DNA of 52,116 nucleotides from CAWJFP01 sp963842155. GTDB lineage: Bacteria; Pseudomonadota; Alphaproteobacteria; JACZXZ01. Shown here piece by piece: positions 16,487 to 24,728 of the stretch. The DNA lies in NCBI GenBank assembly GCA_963842155.1, contig CAWJFP010000031.1, forward strand, positions 1-52,116, given 5' to 3'. Both the position numbers and the translations under genes were made by a program. The notes below the pieces were generated by a model, which was not told where the DNA came from, did no database searches, and saw nothing but the letters and a program-made list of their open reading frames with translations. Positions within the stretch are counted from its first letter, which is position 1; each line of letters starts with the position of its first letter.

Positions 16487-17431
16487 ATGCTACGGCCGCG
16501 GCTCACGATCGGGATATTGTGCGTAGTCGCCGGCGTCGCGCTGGCGGGAAGCTCGCTCGTGAAAGAGGAGTTGGACGGCCGCTTTGGGCTTTCCACCGAT
16601 CAGATCGTGACGAGCAAGGAATTGAAAGACCATCCGGCGCCTGACCCGACGCCGCGGACGACCGCGGTCGGTCAGGCAGTCCAGCTGCGATGCGACGACC
16701 CTCGTCAATCCGGCTTCGCCATGGACCACGACTGCCTGAAGCGCGCCATGGCCGCGCCGGAGACGTCGGCAGACCCCCCGCCCCGCGACCAGGCATTGGC
16801 CGATCTCGCTCCAAGGCTCGTGCTATCCGCGGCTGACGAGGCCCCGCCGCCAGCTGCCGCCCCCGCAGCCACCATGGCACCCAAGGCCGCTCCGAACCTG
16901 GCCACATCCACGCCGCTCACGAATCCCTGCATCGCGGCCGCTGCCTCGGCCTATGGGCTCGCCGAGCCCGCCTTGCAGATGATTCTGAGGGTGGAGGACG
17001 GCCGGGTCGGGAGCTGCACCGCGGGGGAGAACAACATGCATGATTGCGGGCCCGCTCAGGTCAACTCGGAAATATGGGTGCCGCAATTCGCGCAGCTGCT
17101 CGATCGCCCGCCACAGGACGTCTTCGACGCGATTCGCGACAATGGCTGCTTCAACATCCACGCCGCCGCCTACATCCTGCGGCAGAAGATAGAGGAGGCG
17201 GGCGGCGATCTTTGGGACGCCCTCGGACGCTACAACAACGCCGAGCCGTCGAGGAAACGCGCCTATCAGTTGAAGCTGATCCAGGCCTACAAGGAGCTAT
17301 ATGAGAATCGCGGAGCCGGCACGCCGCCAGCACTAGCCGATGCGCGCCCGCCGAGTCACGTCCCGCGCTGGACCCCTCCCAAGAAAAGCGCGAAGGTCAC
17401 GGTCATATACGGCGACCCGGTCACCCAATGA
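16487..17431 (+). CDS. Exported lytic transglycosylase-like protein (SLT/TrbN type)
   Basis: A 314-residue protein with a hydrophobic N-terminal segment (residues 6-22, LTIGILCVVAGVALAG) acting as signal or anchor. A long Pro/Ala-rich linker (to about 140) leads to a lysozyme-like domain (about 145-275): CIAAAASAYGLAEPALQMIL, VEDGRVGSC with the probable catalytic Glu, DCGPAQVNSEIW, ILRQKIEEAGGDLWDALGRYN. The pattern matches small soluble transglycosylases found with type IV secretion or conjugation systems (VirB1/TrbN) and flagella; no such system is in the window, so it may be a housekeeping murein hydrolase. The last 40 residues are Pro/Lys rich. An AGGAG site precedes the ATG. Confidence 0.85.
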   Translation: MLRPRLTIGILCVVAGVALAGSSLVKEELDGRFGLSTDQIVTSKELKDHPAPDPTPRTTAVGQAVQLRCDDPRQSGFAMDHDCLKRAMAAPETSADPPPRDQALADLAPRLVLSAADEAPPPAAAPAATMAPKAAPNLATSTPLTNPCIAAAASAYGLAEPALQMILRVEDGRVGSCTAGENNMHDCGPAQVNSEIWVPQFAQLLDRPPQDVFDAIRDNGCFNIHAAAYILRQKIEEAGGDLWDALGRYNNAEPSRKRAYQLKLIQAYKELYENRGAGTPPALADARPPSHVPRWTPPKKSAKVTVIYGDPVTQ

Positions 17432-17560
17432 GATGTTGCGGCCGGGGCGCCAATCTCGGCAGCTGTTTGAGGGGGTAGACGCAGTCGATCACCGGGCGCA
17501 AGCCGCTCTCCGCGATCTTGCCGTTCATGCCTCGAACATCGCCTGCGGGGCGGGGCAATG

Positions 17561-17779
17561 TTAATTTTCTTCGTCGCGCTTATGAGAGTTCTCAATGAGT
17601 TGATCTACAATCCTTTTGGCCTGCGCGGTCAGGTCGTGTTTCAAGTCACGGTTTTCAGTGTTGAGTATTTCGTCATGCATAAACGCTGATCCAGAGGGCC
17701 AGATCAAAACCCTCCACCCCGAGCCGTATGGCTCGACAACGAGCCTGTAGCCCTTATACCTGATTTCTTCGACGCTCAT
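17561..17779 (-). CDS. Small conserved-looking hypothetical protein
   Basis: A 72-residue soluble protein beginning MSVEEIRYKGYRLVVEPYGSG, followed by a beta-rich half (WRVLIWPSGSAF) and a helical C-terminus (LKHDLTAQAKRIVDQLIENS). The ATG has a strong GGGAGG site ten bases upstream. The YKGY-R-...-W-V-I-P pattern is common in small rhizobial proteins of unknown function. It is isolated: 129 bp of featureless sequence separate it from the transglycosylase gene, and a 20-bp palindrome lies about 190 bp upstream of its start. Confidence 0.7.
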   Translation of the reverse strand: MSVEEIRYKGYRLVVEPYGSGWRVLIWPSGSAFMHDEILNTENRDLKHDLTAQAKRIVDQLIENSHKRDEEN

Positions 17780-17970
17780 TTATGACCTCCCATTTTTCGC
17801 GAGAGGCTTCGCCTCCACGGGATCCTGTGGGTTGACGTCGGGCACGGCAGCGGCGCCTGCACAGCTTCCGATGATGGGACTCATTCTCGACAGCAAGGAC
17901 ACGGTCTTGCTGAAGGCTTATACGTCAGCCTCCCGCCGGTCTTGATTGTGGGCGCGTTGCGGGGGTGTTG

Positions 17971-17990
17971 TCGGTAATGTACATTACCGA
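17971..17990. promoter_or_regulatory. Perfect 20-bp palindrome, candidate operator
   Basis: TCGGTAATGTACATTACCGA is a perfect uninterrupted 20-bp dyad. It lies 19 bp past the 3' end of the second Crp/Fnr gene and about 190 bp upstream of the 72-residue protein gene. A loop-free palindrome of this length suits a dimeric regulator site more than a terminator. The rest of 17780-18009 holds no supported gene. Confidence 0.5.
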
Positions 17991-18009
17991 TTCGGCGGGG
18001 CTCGTCTTT

Positions 18010-18726
18010 TTACTCGTATGTTTTGGGTAGGTGAAAAGAGATGCGCGCCCGCACCAACTGATAACATTCACAAGATGCCTGCGCGAGGCCTTGCCGATCG
18101 AGTATCGTGACTTGCCGTCGGCCGCGCGCGATCAAACCGGCGAGTTCCAACTCCCGGGCCGCATTCGTGATGGTTGGCCTCTGGACACCCAGCATTTCGG
18201 CGAGCAGGGCCTGCGTGATCTGCAGTGCGTCGTCGTCACCGCGGTCGCGCATCATGAGCAGCCAACGCGCCAGCCGTTCCTTGAGGCTGTGCGCACCGTT
18301 GCACGCTACTGACACAAGAACCTGCTCGAGAAAGGCTTGTACGTAGGCGTACATGAGACTTCGGAAGGACGGCATCGACCCCATCGCCCGTGTGAACGCT
18401 GCGCGCGACATCTTTGCTGCGCCCCCCGGAATTTGGACGAGAAGCCGGACGGAGGAACTCTTGGCACCTAAGATGGCTTGCACAGCCGTGCAACCTTCCC
18501 TGCCGATCGTCGCCATCTCGATGACGCTGCCGTCCGCATAGACCGCCACCACCGAGACGACACCGCTGTCGGGGAAGAATACGTGGTCGAGCGAACTATC
18601 GGCGTCCATGAGGACCTGCTCGCGTTGGCAGCGAATCTGTTCGAGCTTCGGCAAAAGCTGCTTGAGATTGGAGGAGGGCAGGGCGAGCAAGAGCCGATTG
18701 CGCGGCCAAATCGATGGAGCACTCAT
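18010..18726 (-). CDS. Crp/Fnr family transcription regulator (second)
   Basis: A 238-residue regulator of a clade common in rhizobia: start MSAPSIWPRNRLLLALP, a cyclic-nucleotide-like roll containing YFP-like VFFPDSGVVSVVAVYADG and MATIGREGCTAVQ, and a C-terminal HTH (LLAEMLGVQRPTITNAARELELAG). The recognition helix reads RPTIT and lacks the E-x2-SR of FNR/FixK, so it should bind a different site. There is no FNR cysteine cluster. The frame is open upstream to 18996, but the ATG at 18726 follows a GAGG site and matches the family start. Neighbours are small stress proteins (membrane protein, CsbD), hinting at a general stress role. Confidence 0.88.
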   Translation of the reverse strand: MSAPSIWPRNRLLLALPSSNLKQLLPKLEQIRCQREQVLMDADSSLDHVFFPDSGVVSVVAVYADGSVIEMATIGREGCTAVQAILGAKSSSVRLLVQIPGGAAKMSRAAFTRAMGSMPSFRSLMYAYVQAFLEQVLVSVACNGAHSLKERLARWLLMMRDRGDDDALQITQALLAEMLGVQRPTITNAARELELAGLIARGRRQVTILDRQGLAQASCECYQLVRARISFHLPKTYE

Positions 18727-19009
18727 GCGCTCAACCTCATCGTGACGCCATTCAATGGTTCGCCTCGTCGGCGCCGAGGCCCTGGACTGTGTCGGACGGA
18801 TGCGCCGACGATCGGCACCGCGGCCTAGGGGCGCCCTTACAGCTTCACGCAATATCTTTCTGAAATGCGCTGCCACTTCCATATGGCGCAGTGCGTCAAG
18901 CAGCCCGTCGCAAGCACCTCGCGGCCACTCTCGCTCCTGCGGAGCCCGAAAGGCTGCCGAATTGACCCAAGCCGCCGTCAACCAAGCCGGCAGCAAGCCC
19001 GAGGGTTAT

Positions 19010-19186
19010 CTAATGAATCCCGCCCATGCTTCCGAGGCCACCCAAGAGCCAAAGCACCAGGAGGATGACCACGACCGTGCCAAGAACACCGCCTAGCCCA
19101 GCGCCGCCGTAGCGGCCGTGAGCGTAGTACCCACCGCCACCGCCGAGCAGGAGGACTAGCACTATGATGATCAGAATTGTGCTCAT
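19010..19186 (-). CDS. DUF3309-like small membrane protein
   Basis: Reading the minus strand from ATG 19186 to TAG at 19010 gives a 58-residue protein starting MSTILIIIVLVLLLGGGGGY. A short Tyr/His/Gly turn (YAHGRYGGAGLGG) leads to a second hydrophobic helix (VLGTVVVILLVLWLLGGLG). Two helices joined by a glycine-rich Arg/Tyr turn are typical of the tiny DUF3309-type inner-membrane proteins widespread in alphaproteobacteria, often next to CsbD genes, as here. GGAAGGTGGG lies just before the start. Function unknown; probably stress related. Confidence 0.8.
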   Translation of the reverse strand: MSTILIIIVLVLLLGGGGGYYAHGRYGGAGLGGVLGTVVVILLVLWLLGGLGSMGGIH

Positions 19187-19238
19187 AACCCACCTTCCCC
19201 GTAGATCTCGATCGCTCCTGCGGAGTGAGGAGCATTCA

Positions 19239-19421
19239 TTATTTTTTCAACGCGTCCCATACAGCGTCTTTCACGACGCCGATGGCGTTCTGGACCTTGC
19301 CTTCGACCTTGTCCGCCCTGCCGTCGGCCTGCAACTTGGCGTCGCCTGTCGCCTTGCCGATGGCTTCCTTTACCGCGCCCTTAGCCTCTTTCGCGGAGCC
19401 TGCAATTCTGTCTTTATCCAT
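19239..19421 (-). CDS. CsbD-like stress protein
   Basis: A 60-residue hydrophilic, helix-rich protein starting MDKDRIAGSAKEAKGAVKEA and continuing with IGKATGDAKLQADGRADKVEGKVQNAIG, the repeated Ala/Lys/Gly pattern of the CsbD family. CsbD proteins are induced by general stress (SigB in Bacillus, EcfG-type systems in alphaproteobacteria) but have no defined activity. An upstream in-frame ATG exists at 19454, but the ATG at 19421 has a CAGGAGA site and the family's normal start. It lies 52 bp upstream of the small membrane protein gene on the same strand. Confidence 0.9.
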   Translation of the reverse strand: MDKDRIAGSAKEAKGAVKEAIGKATGDAKLQADGRADKVEGKVQNAIGVVKDAVWDALKK

Positions 19422-19887
19422 GGCCAGGTTCTCCTGAAGTTCACGTCGCAACATGCGACAAGTTTCGAAATTTCACGCCTTCGAGATCAACGTTAAGAAT
19501 ATCGTGGACTGCCTCTGTTACAACAGGGTCGGAAAATACCTACCCGTCTTCACGGTGACACGGTTGCCTGCGACGGGACATTGGTGGCGTTCGCCCAACT
19601 CATGCCGTTTTCGGCCCATTCGAGAACCTTCCGGGTAAATTGGCTGGTCTCCAAGGCTCGCTACGCCGTCGCCCTGCAGGAACATGTTCGCGTTCGTCTC
19701 GGTGCGAGCCGGGAAGGCCACGGCCACAACACACCAAAGCTCCAATTGGGATCGTCCCGTGTCGGCGCATGAGCGTGATTGCCACGAATCCGGTTTCGGG
19801 TTGTTGACGGACGGGCATCTGGCCGCGTGAGACTTCGCAGCTTGACCTATTTCGGTCATCCTTGACGCAATTCAATCCTTCCCGAAA
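19422..19887. other. Stretch without a supported gene
   Basis: About 470 bases between the CsbD gene and the terminator of the next gene. Frames on the minus strand (for example 19518-19859) show no family features, no good ribosome site and biased composition. One TTGA-N6-TCAA match, TTGACGCAATTCAA at 19862-19875, has no supported gene downstream. Confidence 0.4.
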
Positions 19888-19921
19888 TTGCAACGGCCGG
19901 CAGCAGCGCCGGCCGTTGCAA
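19888..19921 (-). terminator. Strong stem-loop terminator of the secreted protein gene
   Basis: TTGCAACGGCCGGC and GCCGGCCGTTGCAA form a perfect 14-bp stem with a six-base loop. It starts 20 bp after the stop of the minus-strand gene 19941-20264; on that strand the stem is followed by a short T-containing run (ATTTC). This is consistent with an intrinsic terminator with a weak U-tract. Confidence 0.65.
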
Positions 19922-19940
19922 CTTCGGATGGCCGTGAAGC

Positions 19941-20264
19941 TTATTGAATGCCGATGTTAACGAACGGCACGCTTATCACTAGGCCAGGGCCGTAAACCAC
20001 CGGCGGGGAAGAATAGTTTGGGGAGCCATAATATGACGGGCCATATGGCGAACCGTAAACCACTGGTGGGGTGGCATAATAACCGCCATTCCCGGTGTTG
20101 CGATATTCACGATCATAGCCGTACGGCTGGGCGTCAGGCGGTATCGGCTGGGCGTTGGCGGGTACGGCGAAAGCCCCGAGGCCGAGCACTGCGAAGATCG
20201 CAAGCTCTGCCGCGAGCTTCGCCGACAGACGGCGTTTCGATTTGATGTCGATGATCCGGGTCAT
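19941..20264 (-). CDS. Secreted Tyr/Pro/Gly-rich hypothetical protein
   Basis: A 107-residue protein with a Sec signal peptide (basic start MTRIIDIKSKRRLSAKLA, hydrophobic IFAVLGLGAFAVPANAQ, cleavage after ANA). The mature part is low complexity, with repeated PPVVYG units and YYGS/YYAT segments. A near-consensus AAAGGAGGG precedes the ATG, so translation should be strong. No family recognised; such short exported repeats may be envelope or matrix components. A stem-loop follows the stop. Confidence 0.78.
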   Translation of the reverse strand: MTRIIDIKSKRRLSAKLAAELAIFAVLGLGAFAVPANAQPIPPDAQPYGYDREYRNTGNGGYYATPPVVYGSPYGPSYYGSPNYSSPPVVYGPGLVISVPFVNIGIQ

Positions 20265-20437
20265 AGCGACCCTCCTTTAATGAGCGGCTGTCACGATCGC
20301 GGAAAGCGATTGTTAGCCCTGCTAGCTACGAGGCCGATGGACCGCTCAAAACCAGACGTCTAGTCCCGTGGCTCATGAGCATCAGCCGCTGCAATTACCC
20401 AAGCCAAAATGCGAAATACCGCTCTGGTCTTGGCTGC

Positions 20438-20701
20438 TTACTGGGTCTTGGTAGTGGTCGAACTGGTCGTTCCGCCGGAATAGTCCGGCTGCACGGTCGT
20501 CGTCGTGGTCGAGCTGCTGGACGGAGCCGGCATCATCGCGGGTCCCGTCGTCGTGCTGCTGGTGGCGGAGCTGCCGTCCGGATTTACGGTCGTGTTGGTC
20601 GTGGTGCTCTGTTGTGCGAACGCGATCGGCGCGGTAGCGAGGCCGATGGCAAGGGCCAGAGCATAGGCAAGCCCGGTGCGGTTAATGCCGGATCTATTCA
20701 T
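20438..20701 (-). CDS. Secreted Thr/Ser-rich hypothetical protein
   Basis: An 87-residue protein with a signal peptide (MNRSGINRTGLAYALALAIG, ending LATAPIAFAQ) and a mature part almost entirely of Thr and Ser with short Pro/Asp/Gly inserts (TTTNTTVNPDGSS; later SSSSTTTTTVQPD). The composition suggests a disordered exported peptide. It is on the same strand as the neighbouring secreted protein at 19941-20264, separated by 173 bp that show no gene. An AGGAGA precedes the ATG. Function unknown. Confidence 0.68.
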   Translation of the reverse strand: MNRSGINRTGLAYALALAIGLATAPIAFAQQSTTTNTTVNPDGSSATSSTTTGPAMMPAPSSSSTTTTTVQPDYSGGTTSSTTTKTQ

Positions 20702-20866
20702 ATCGATCTCCTGATTCTGAGTTAAAGCAATGCTTACTCCGGGCGGATGCCTGGAAGCGTCCCGTCATAACGCGCCTTGCCAAGCGGCAGCGGTAGCCTC
20801 GGAAACTACTCATTTTTTTTCGCCTCGAAGGTACAGGATCATCACTCGTCCAATATGTCCCTGGCC

Positions 20867-21812
20867 TGAGCCCCTAAAACTCCTCCAGATTTGAGTAGAG
20901 TCCGACCGTTGAAGAGGGAGGTCGGACGATGAAGCGGTCACGGTTCAGCGAGGAGCAGATCATCGGGATCCTGCGGGTGCAAGAGGCCGGGGCGAAGACG
21001 GCGGATGTCTGCCGCAAGCACGGCATCAGCCCGACGACGTTCTTTAAATGGAAGGCGAAGTTCGGCCGGTAGGATGTTTCGGACGCGCGCCGGCTGAAGG
21101 CGCTCGAGGACGAGAACTGGCGGCTGAAGAAGCTCTTGGCCGAGGCGATGCTCGACAACGCCATGTTGAAGGACATCGCGTCAAAAAATGGTGACGCCCG
21201 TCGTCTGACGAGAAGCTGCGGTTCATCTCTTCCAGAGCTACAGGGTGAGCCGCGGCGGGCGTGCAGGGCCCTCGGGGCCGATCGCAGCTCGATGCGCTAC
21301 CGCAGTGACTCTGCCAGGTGGCCGATAGCTCGCTCTCCGGCCAGCGCGTGGCGCACGAGCTGGACGCATCGCCGCCCGCCGCGGCCTGCCTGCCATGTGC
21401 GTTTCCGACAACGGCACCGAGCTCACCAGCATGGCGATCCTGCGCTGGTTGCAAGAGACCCGGGTCGCATGGCACTACATCGCGCCCGGCAAGCCGCAAC
21501 AGAACGCCTTCGCCGAATCCTTCATCGGTCGCCTGCACGACGAATGCCTGAACGAGACGCTGTTCACCTCACTCACCCATGCCCGGGCGACCCTCGCAGC
21601 CTGGAAGGACGACTACAACAGCATCAGACCGCATAGCGCGCTCGGCAATCTGCCGCCAGCCGCCTATGCCACGCTCAGCGCACCCGCGATGCAATGGGAT
21701 GGGACGCTGCGCTCGATCGGGGCTTCGCGCCCCATCCCGTTGCATCACCGAGCCGGACAGGTTCAAATGATGAAGGGGACTCCACTTATCCCTGGATGAA
21801 ACTTGGGGCTCA
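20867..21812 (+). mobile_element. Degenerate IS3-family element (internally deleted)
   Basis: Imperfect terminal inverted repeats of about 36 bp bound the element: both ends begin TGAGCCCC and share several inner blocks, including GAGTC at the inner edge. At about 950 bp it is shorter than an intact IS3-type element (about 1.2-1.3 kb), and its transposase has lost the middle part. No target duplication is evident at the edges (GCC before, GGT after). The element separates the small secreted protein genes from the rest of the insertion-sequence nest. Confidence 0.8.
20929..21799 (+). pseudogene. IS3-family transposase remnant
   Basis: The OrfA-like start reads MKRSRFSEEQIIGILRVQEA and continues to WKAKFGR, where a TAG stop (21069-21071) replaces the usual Tyr. 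The frame resumes after the stop (ALEDENWRLKKLLAEAML), shifts near 21185, and then passes RRACRALGADRSSMRYRS. About 400 bp of the catalytic domain are missing. The last part is intact in another frame from about 21320: SDNGTELTSMAILRWLQET, APGKPQQNAFAESF and IRPHSALGNLPPAAY. This retains the second Asp and Glu region of the DDE core. It cannot make an active transposase. Confidence 0.85.
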
Positions 21813-21814
21813 GG

Positions 21815-22014
21815 TCACTTACCCTGAGCTCGACCAATTCAATGACGCTTGGAGCCGCATTGGCGAAGCAATGACGGCGGTGGAAACAACCAAAAAAAGG
21901 GTGGCCCAGGTGCGCCAACAGCACTCCGAATTGATGAAAGTGGTCACATTAGGTTCTGAAGGTGAACGCCGCATTCCGGATGTTGTCGGTCTAACCCCGG
22001 ACCGAGAGACCTGA
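21815..22014 (+). pseudogene. Unrecognised coding fragment between two insertion sequences
   Basis: An open stretch that continues from the right end of the first IS into flanking DNA encodes VTYPELDQFNDAWSRIGEAM, then a charged helical segment (TTKKRVAQVRQQHSELMKVV). It stops at the left end of the second IS. It looks like part of a real helical protein that was cut on both sides, but I do not recognise the family, and it may be only a readthrough frame. Confidence 0.3.
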
Positions 22015-23268
22015 CCTGCTCCCCTTCGGTCCCTCATTGATAATGAGAGTCCTGGGTTTCATACAGCCTCCGCCTGCGCGATGGTAGCGGGCGATCGGCG
22101 GAGCTGGTCGGGGTTGCGCAGCCGATCGCCCGCGGCTTGGATGCGCACGGCCTCGGGAGTGAGGCCACCGTGGGCCGAATGCGGCCGCACCTGGTTGTAA
22201 TCTTGACGCCAGCGCTCGATGACGGCCCGGGCCTCGGCAAGGCCGGCGAAGACCTCCTCGTTGAGACATTCGTCGCGGAAGCGGCCGTTGAAGCTTTCGA
22301 CGAAAGCGTTCTGCACCGGCTTTCCCGGCGCGATGTAGTGCCAGTCGATGCCGGTGCGGTTACTCCATTCGAGGACGGCGCGCGAGGTCAGCTCGGTGCC
22401 GTTGTCCGAGACGATCGTTGCAGGACGCCCACGCCGGGCGATGAGGGTGTCGAGCTCACGCACCACCCGCAGGCCGCCGATCGAGGTGTCGACGACGAGA
22501 GCCAGTGCCTCGCGGGTGAAGTCGTCGACTACCGCCAAAACTCTGATGCGGCGCCCCCAGCCGAGCATGTCGGCGACGAAGTCGAGCGACCAGCGCTGGT
22601 TGGGACCCTGGGGAAGGGCCAGCGGCGCCCGCGTGCCGGTAGCCCGCTTGCGGCCGCGCCTGCGGCGCACGCTAAGCCCTTCCTCCCGGTAGAGCCGCAG
22701 CAGCGTTCTTATGGTTCATGACCATCCCCTCCCGCGCCAGCAGAATGCCGAGCCGGCGATAGCCGAAGCGGCGCCGCTCCCCAGCCAGCTCACGCAGCCG
22801 CCGCCGGATCTCCGCCAAGTCGGCCCGCCGCTGCCGCCGCACCGTCTTGGGATCAACCGGGATCGGCCTGCAGGCGCGACGTTGCGAGAGGCCATGCTCC
22901 ACCACCAGGCGAAGGGCGGCCTCTCGCCGCGCCGCAGGCGATCTCAGTTTTTTCCCAAGAGCCCCTTCAAAGGCAGAGACGTCGAGCATTGCCTCCCCCA
23001 GCAGCTTCTTTAGCCGGTGGTTCTCATCCTCGAGCGTCTTCAGGCGGTGCGCCTCCGACTGCCCAAGGCCGCCGTACTTCGCCTTCCACCGGTAGAACGT
23101 CTGCTCGCTCACCCCGTGCCGACGGCACACCTCCACCGTCGCCGCTCCCGCCTCCTGCTCACGCAGCACGCCCATGATCTTCTCCTCGCTGAACCTGCTC
23201 TTCCTCATCGTCCGCCTCCTTGTGGCGAACTCTCATATCAACTGCGGGAGCCCGAGGGGAGCAGGTCA
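22012..23268 (-). mobile_element. IS3-family insertion sequence
   Basis: A 1257-bp element with clear terminal inverted repeats: both ends read TGACCTGCTCCCCT inward, with further similarity including ATGAGAGT about 30 bases inside. It carries one OrfA/OrfB-type transposase on the minus strand. It has landed in an older, decayed integrase-core transposase, whose sequence resumes exactly at its right end (23269). No flanking duplication is seen (ACC left, TGA right), so one side may have been rearranged after insertion. Confidence 0.88.
22059..23208 (-). CDS. IS3-family transposase, OrfAB (one apparent frameshift)
   Basis: The upstream part (from ATG 23208) reads MRKSRFSEEKIMGVLREQEA with an HTH (VCRRHGVSEQTFYRWKAKYGG), a Leu-zipper-like stretch (DENHRLKKLLGEAML) and an HTH_21 region (ERRRFGYRRLGILLAREGM). 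The downstream part has the integrase core: DFVADMLGWG, VVDDFTREAL, SDNGTELTSRAVLEW, and the Glu in NAFVESFNGRFRDECLN. The frame changes near 22690 within KNAAAALPGG, where one extra C in AAGAACGCTG disrupts MNHK-LLRLYREEGL. This is not the normal IS3 programmed shift site, so mutation or a base-calling error is likely. Corrected, the protein would be about 382 residues. Confidence 0.85.
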
Positions 23269-24075
23269 TGATCAAATGGTCGAGGCATTCGCGGCGGATC
23301 GAGCCGCAGAGCCTCTCGACGTGACCATTCTGCCATGGGATCGCGGCGCAATCGGCCGATCTCGAATGCCCATCGGCCGATTGCGCCGCTTGAATGCCTC
23401 ACCGTATGAGCGGTACGCAGGGGGGGAATCCTACGGGACTGCCTCCGAGATTCTGCTGCGCGAGCCACTCTGCCGTTGGGTGATGTTACGGCAAATGATA
23501 CGATCTGGCGGCAGGCGTGCCGCGGTAATGACAAGGCCCAATAGCAGCTTGGACGTGATCGCCGGTACCATAAGCAGATCGATCGCTACAGTTCCATCGG
23601 CGTGGTTTCCGAAGAACGGTCGCCAGGTCTGCCCCGATGGGTGCCTACCTTTCGGCATGTACTTGGATACTGGTCGATTGCGCAACCTCGACGCCAAGCT
23701 TCAAGAGCTCGCCGTGGATTCGTGGCGCACCCCAGAGGGGACTGGCTAGAGCGATCTCGTGAACCAGCTCGCGGACATCCTTCTCGATCTTCGGACGCCC
23801 GGGCATGCCGCGTGACTTCCAGCGCCGATGGGTCCGCTAGCCTTCGCAATGCCAGCGAATGACCGTGTCCGCCCTCAATATCGCGACTGAATGCAAGACC
23901 CCGGGCATAGCCTATAGAGCCAAACCAACGATAGCCGCTCGCTCCCGGTCGTGCGCATTAGGCTTGGCGCAGCGCGGCGAAGGATTTCGAGTTGATGCCG
24001 AAGGACCAGGATTTCGATTTCAAGCCGAGATCGAGACCGGAAGCGCGTCAGGAACGCTGCGAACAGGAATGATTG
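23269..24075 (-). pseudogene. Decayed integrase-core transposase, truncated by the IS3 element
   Basis: Scattered minus-strand blocks, in changing frames, reproduce the usual order of an integrase-core transposase. An N-terminal helix (SRSRLEIEILVLRHQLEIL, near 24000) is followed by LHSVAILRADTVIRWHCEG, a stop, then RPKIEKDVRELVHEIALASP, LWGAPRIHGELLKLGVEV, MGIRDRPIAP, and finally PWQNGHVERLCGSIRRECLD at 23.3 kb. The gene has several stops and frameshifts and ends at the inserted IS3 element. It explains most of the otherwise gene-free 23.27-24.1 kb; the remaining sequence to 24295 shows nothing further. Confidence 0.8.
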
Positions 24076-24295
24076 CGGCCATCGCTGTCGATGGTTACGC
24101 GATCCGGCAGTTTTTGTGCAATCCCCTTCGCGGATGAGTTTTTCGGAAGCGATAGGGCCGTTAGGGGCCGTCGGGGTCGAGGCATTCGACCGATATGCGC
24201 CTCGATCGGCGCGCGCCTTCGCTCAGCCTCGCTGTGCCCGCCTGCGGGGGGTACGCTCGCGGAGCGCCAAGGCCCACGGCCGCTGACGACGATCT

Positions 24296-24685
24296 TCAGC
24301 ATGGTGGAAATGGTGATCGAGCGAAACGTGGCGAGGGTGTGCTCGTCGATCTCGTTCGAGCACAACACGCAACGCGCGACCCGACATCGGTAACCGGGCG
24401 CGGATCGTCGGCGCTCGACCCGTCGGTCTCGATCGGCTCGAACAGCTCGATCACGTCCATCAGCGTCAGCCGCTTTGGATTGCCGGCGAAGCGATAGCCG
24501 CCTCCGACGCCGCGGGCGGACTCGACGACGCCGGCACGCGCGAGATCGCGCAGCACCTTCGCCAAATGATGCAGCGAGATCCCGTACTTTTCCGCGATTT
24601 CCGCGGCGGCGAGTTGGCGCGTCGGATCCGCCGCCAGCTCGAGCACGGCAAAGAGCGCGAAGCAGGTGGCTTTCTGTAGCTTCAT
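24296..24685 (-). CDS. Rrf2-family regulator, BadM-like (apparent frameshift at 3' end)
   Basis: Starts MKLQKATCFALFAVLELAAD with the winged helix typical of Rrf2 proteins (AAAEIAEKYGISLHHLAKVL, then GVGGGYRFAGNPKRLTLMDV). The ATG at 24685 follows a GGAG site. Near 24385 the frame is lost: the family end (NEIDEHTLATFRSITISTM) lies in another frame on the same strand, so one base seems to be missing. In Rhodopseudomonas palustris the Rrf2 protein BadM represses benzoyl-CoA reductase genes and lies beside the acetyltransferase gene badL; the same pair occurs here, divergent from the benzoate-CoA ligase gene. Role as regulator of this cluster is therefore likely. The usual Fe-S cysteines of IscR are not clearly conserved. 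Confidence 0.8.
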   Translation of the reverse strand: MKLQKATCFALFAVLELAADPTRQLAAAEIAEKYGISLHHLAKVLRDLARAGVVESARGVGGGYRFAGNPKRLTLMDVIELFEPIETDGSSADDPRPVTDVGSRVACCARTRSTSTPSPRFARSPFPPC

Positions 24686-24728
24686 GTCGCTCCGGCGGTG
24701 GCTCGGGCGTCGATGCGTTCAGGCGCCA

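Noticed and set aside
17871..17945. Short plus-strand frame beginning MMGLILDSKD, recalling VapC toxins
   Set aside because: Only 25 codons and no PIN-domain residues follow; no antitoxin partner.
19518..19859. Minus-strand 113-codon frame
   Set aside because: No ribosome site, no recognisable domain, and irregular composition compared with neighbouring genes.
23343..23389. Perfect 18-bp inverted repeat with 11-base loop, looked like a terminator or element end
   Set aside because: It falls within the decayed transposase, where the reverse strand encodes the conserved stretch RRNRPMGIRDRPIAPRS; the symmetry comes from the repeated RNRP/RDRP coding.
23859..24137. Plus-strand 92-codon frame with orderly sequence (VDAEGPGFRFQAEIETG)
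   Set aside because: It is the antisense of the N-terminal helix of the decayed transposase, which explains its conserved look.
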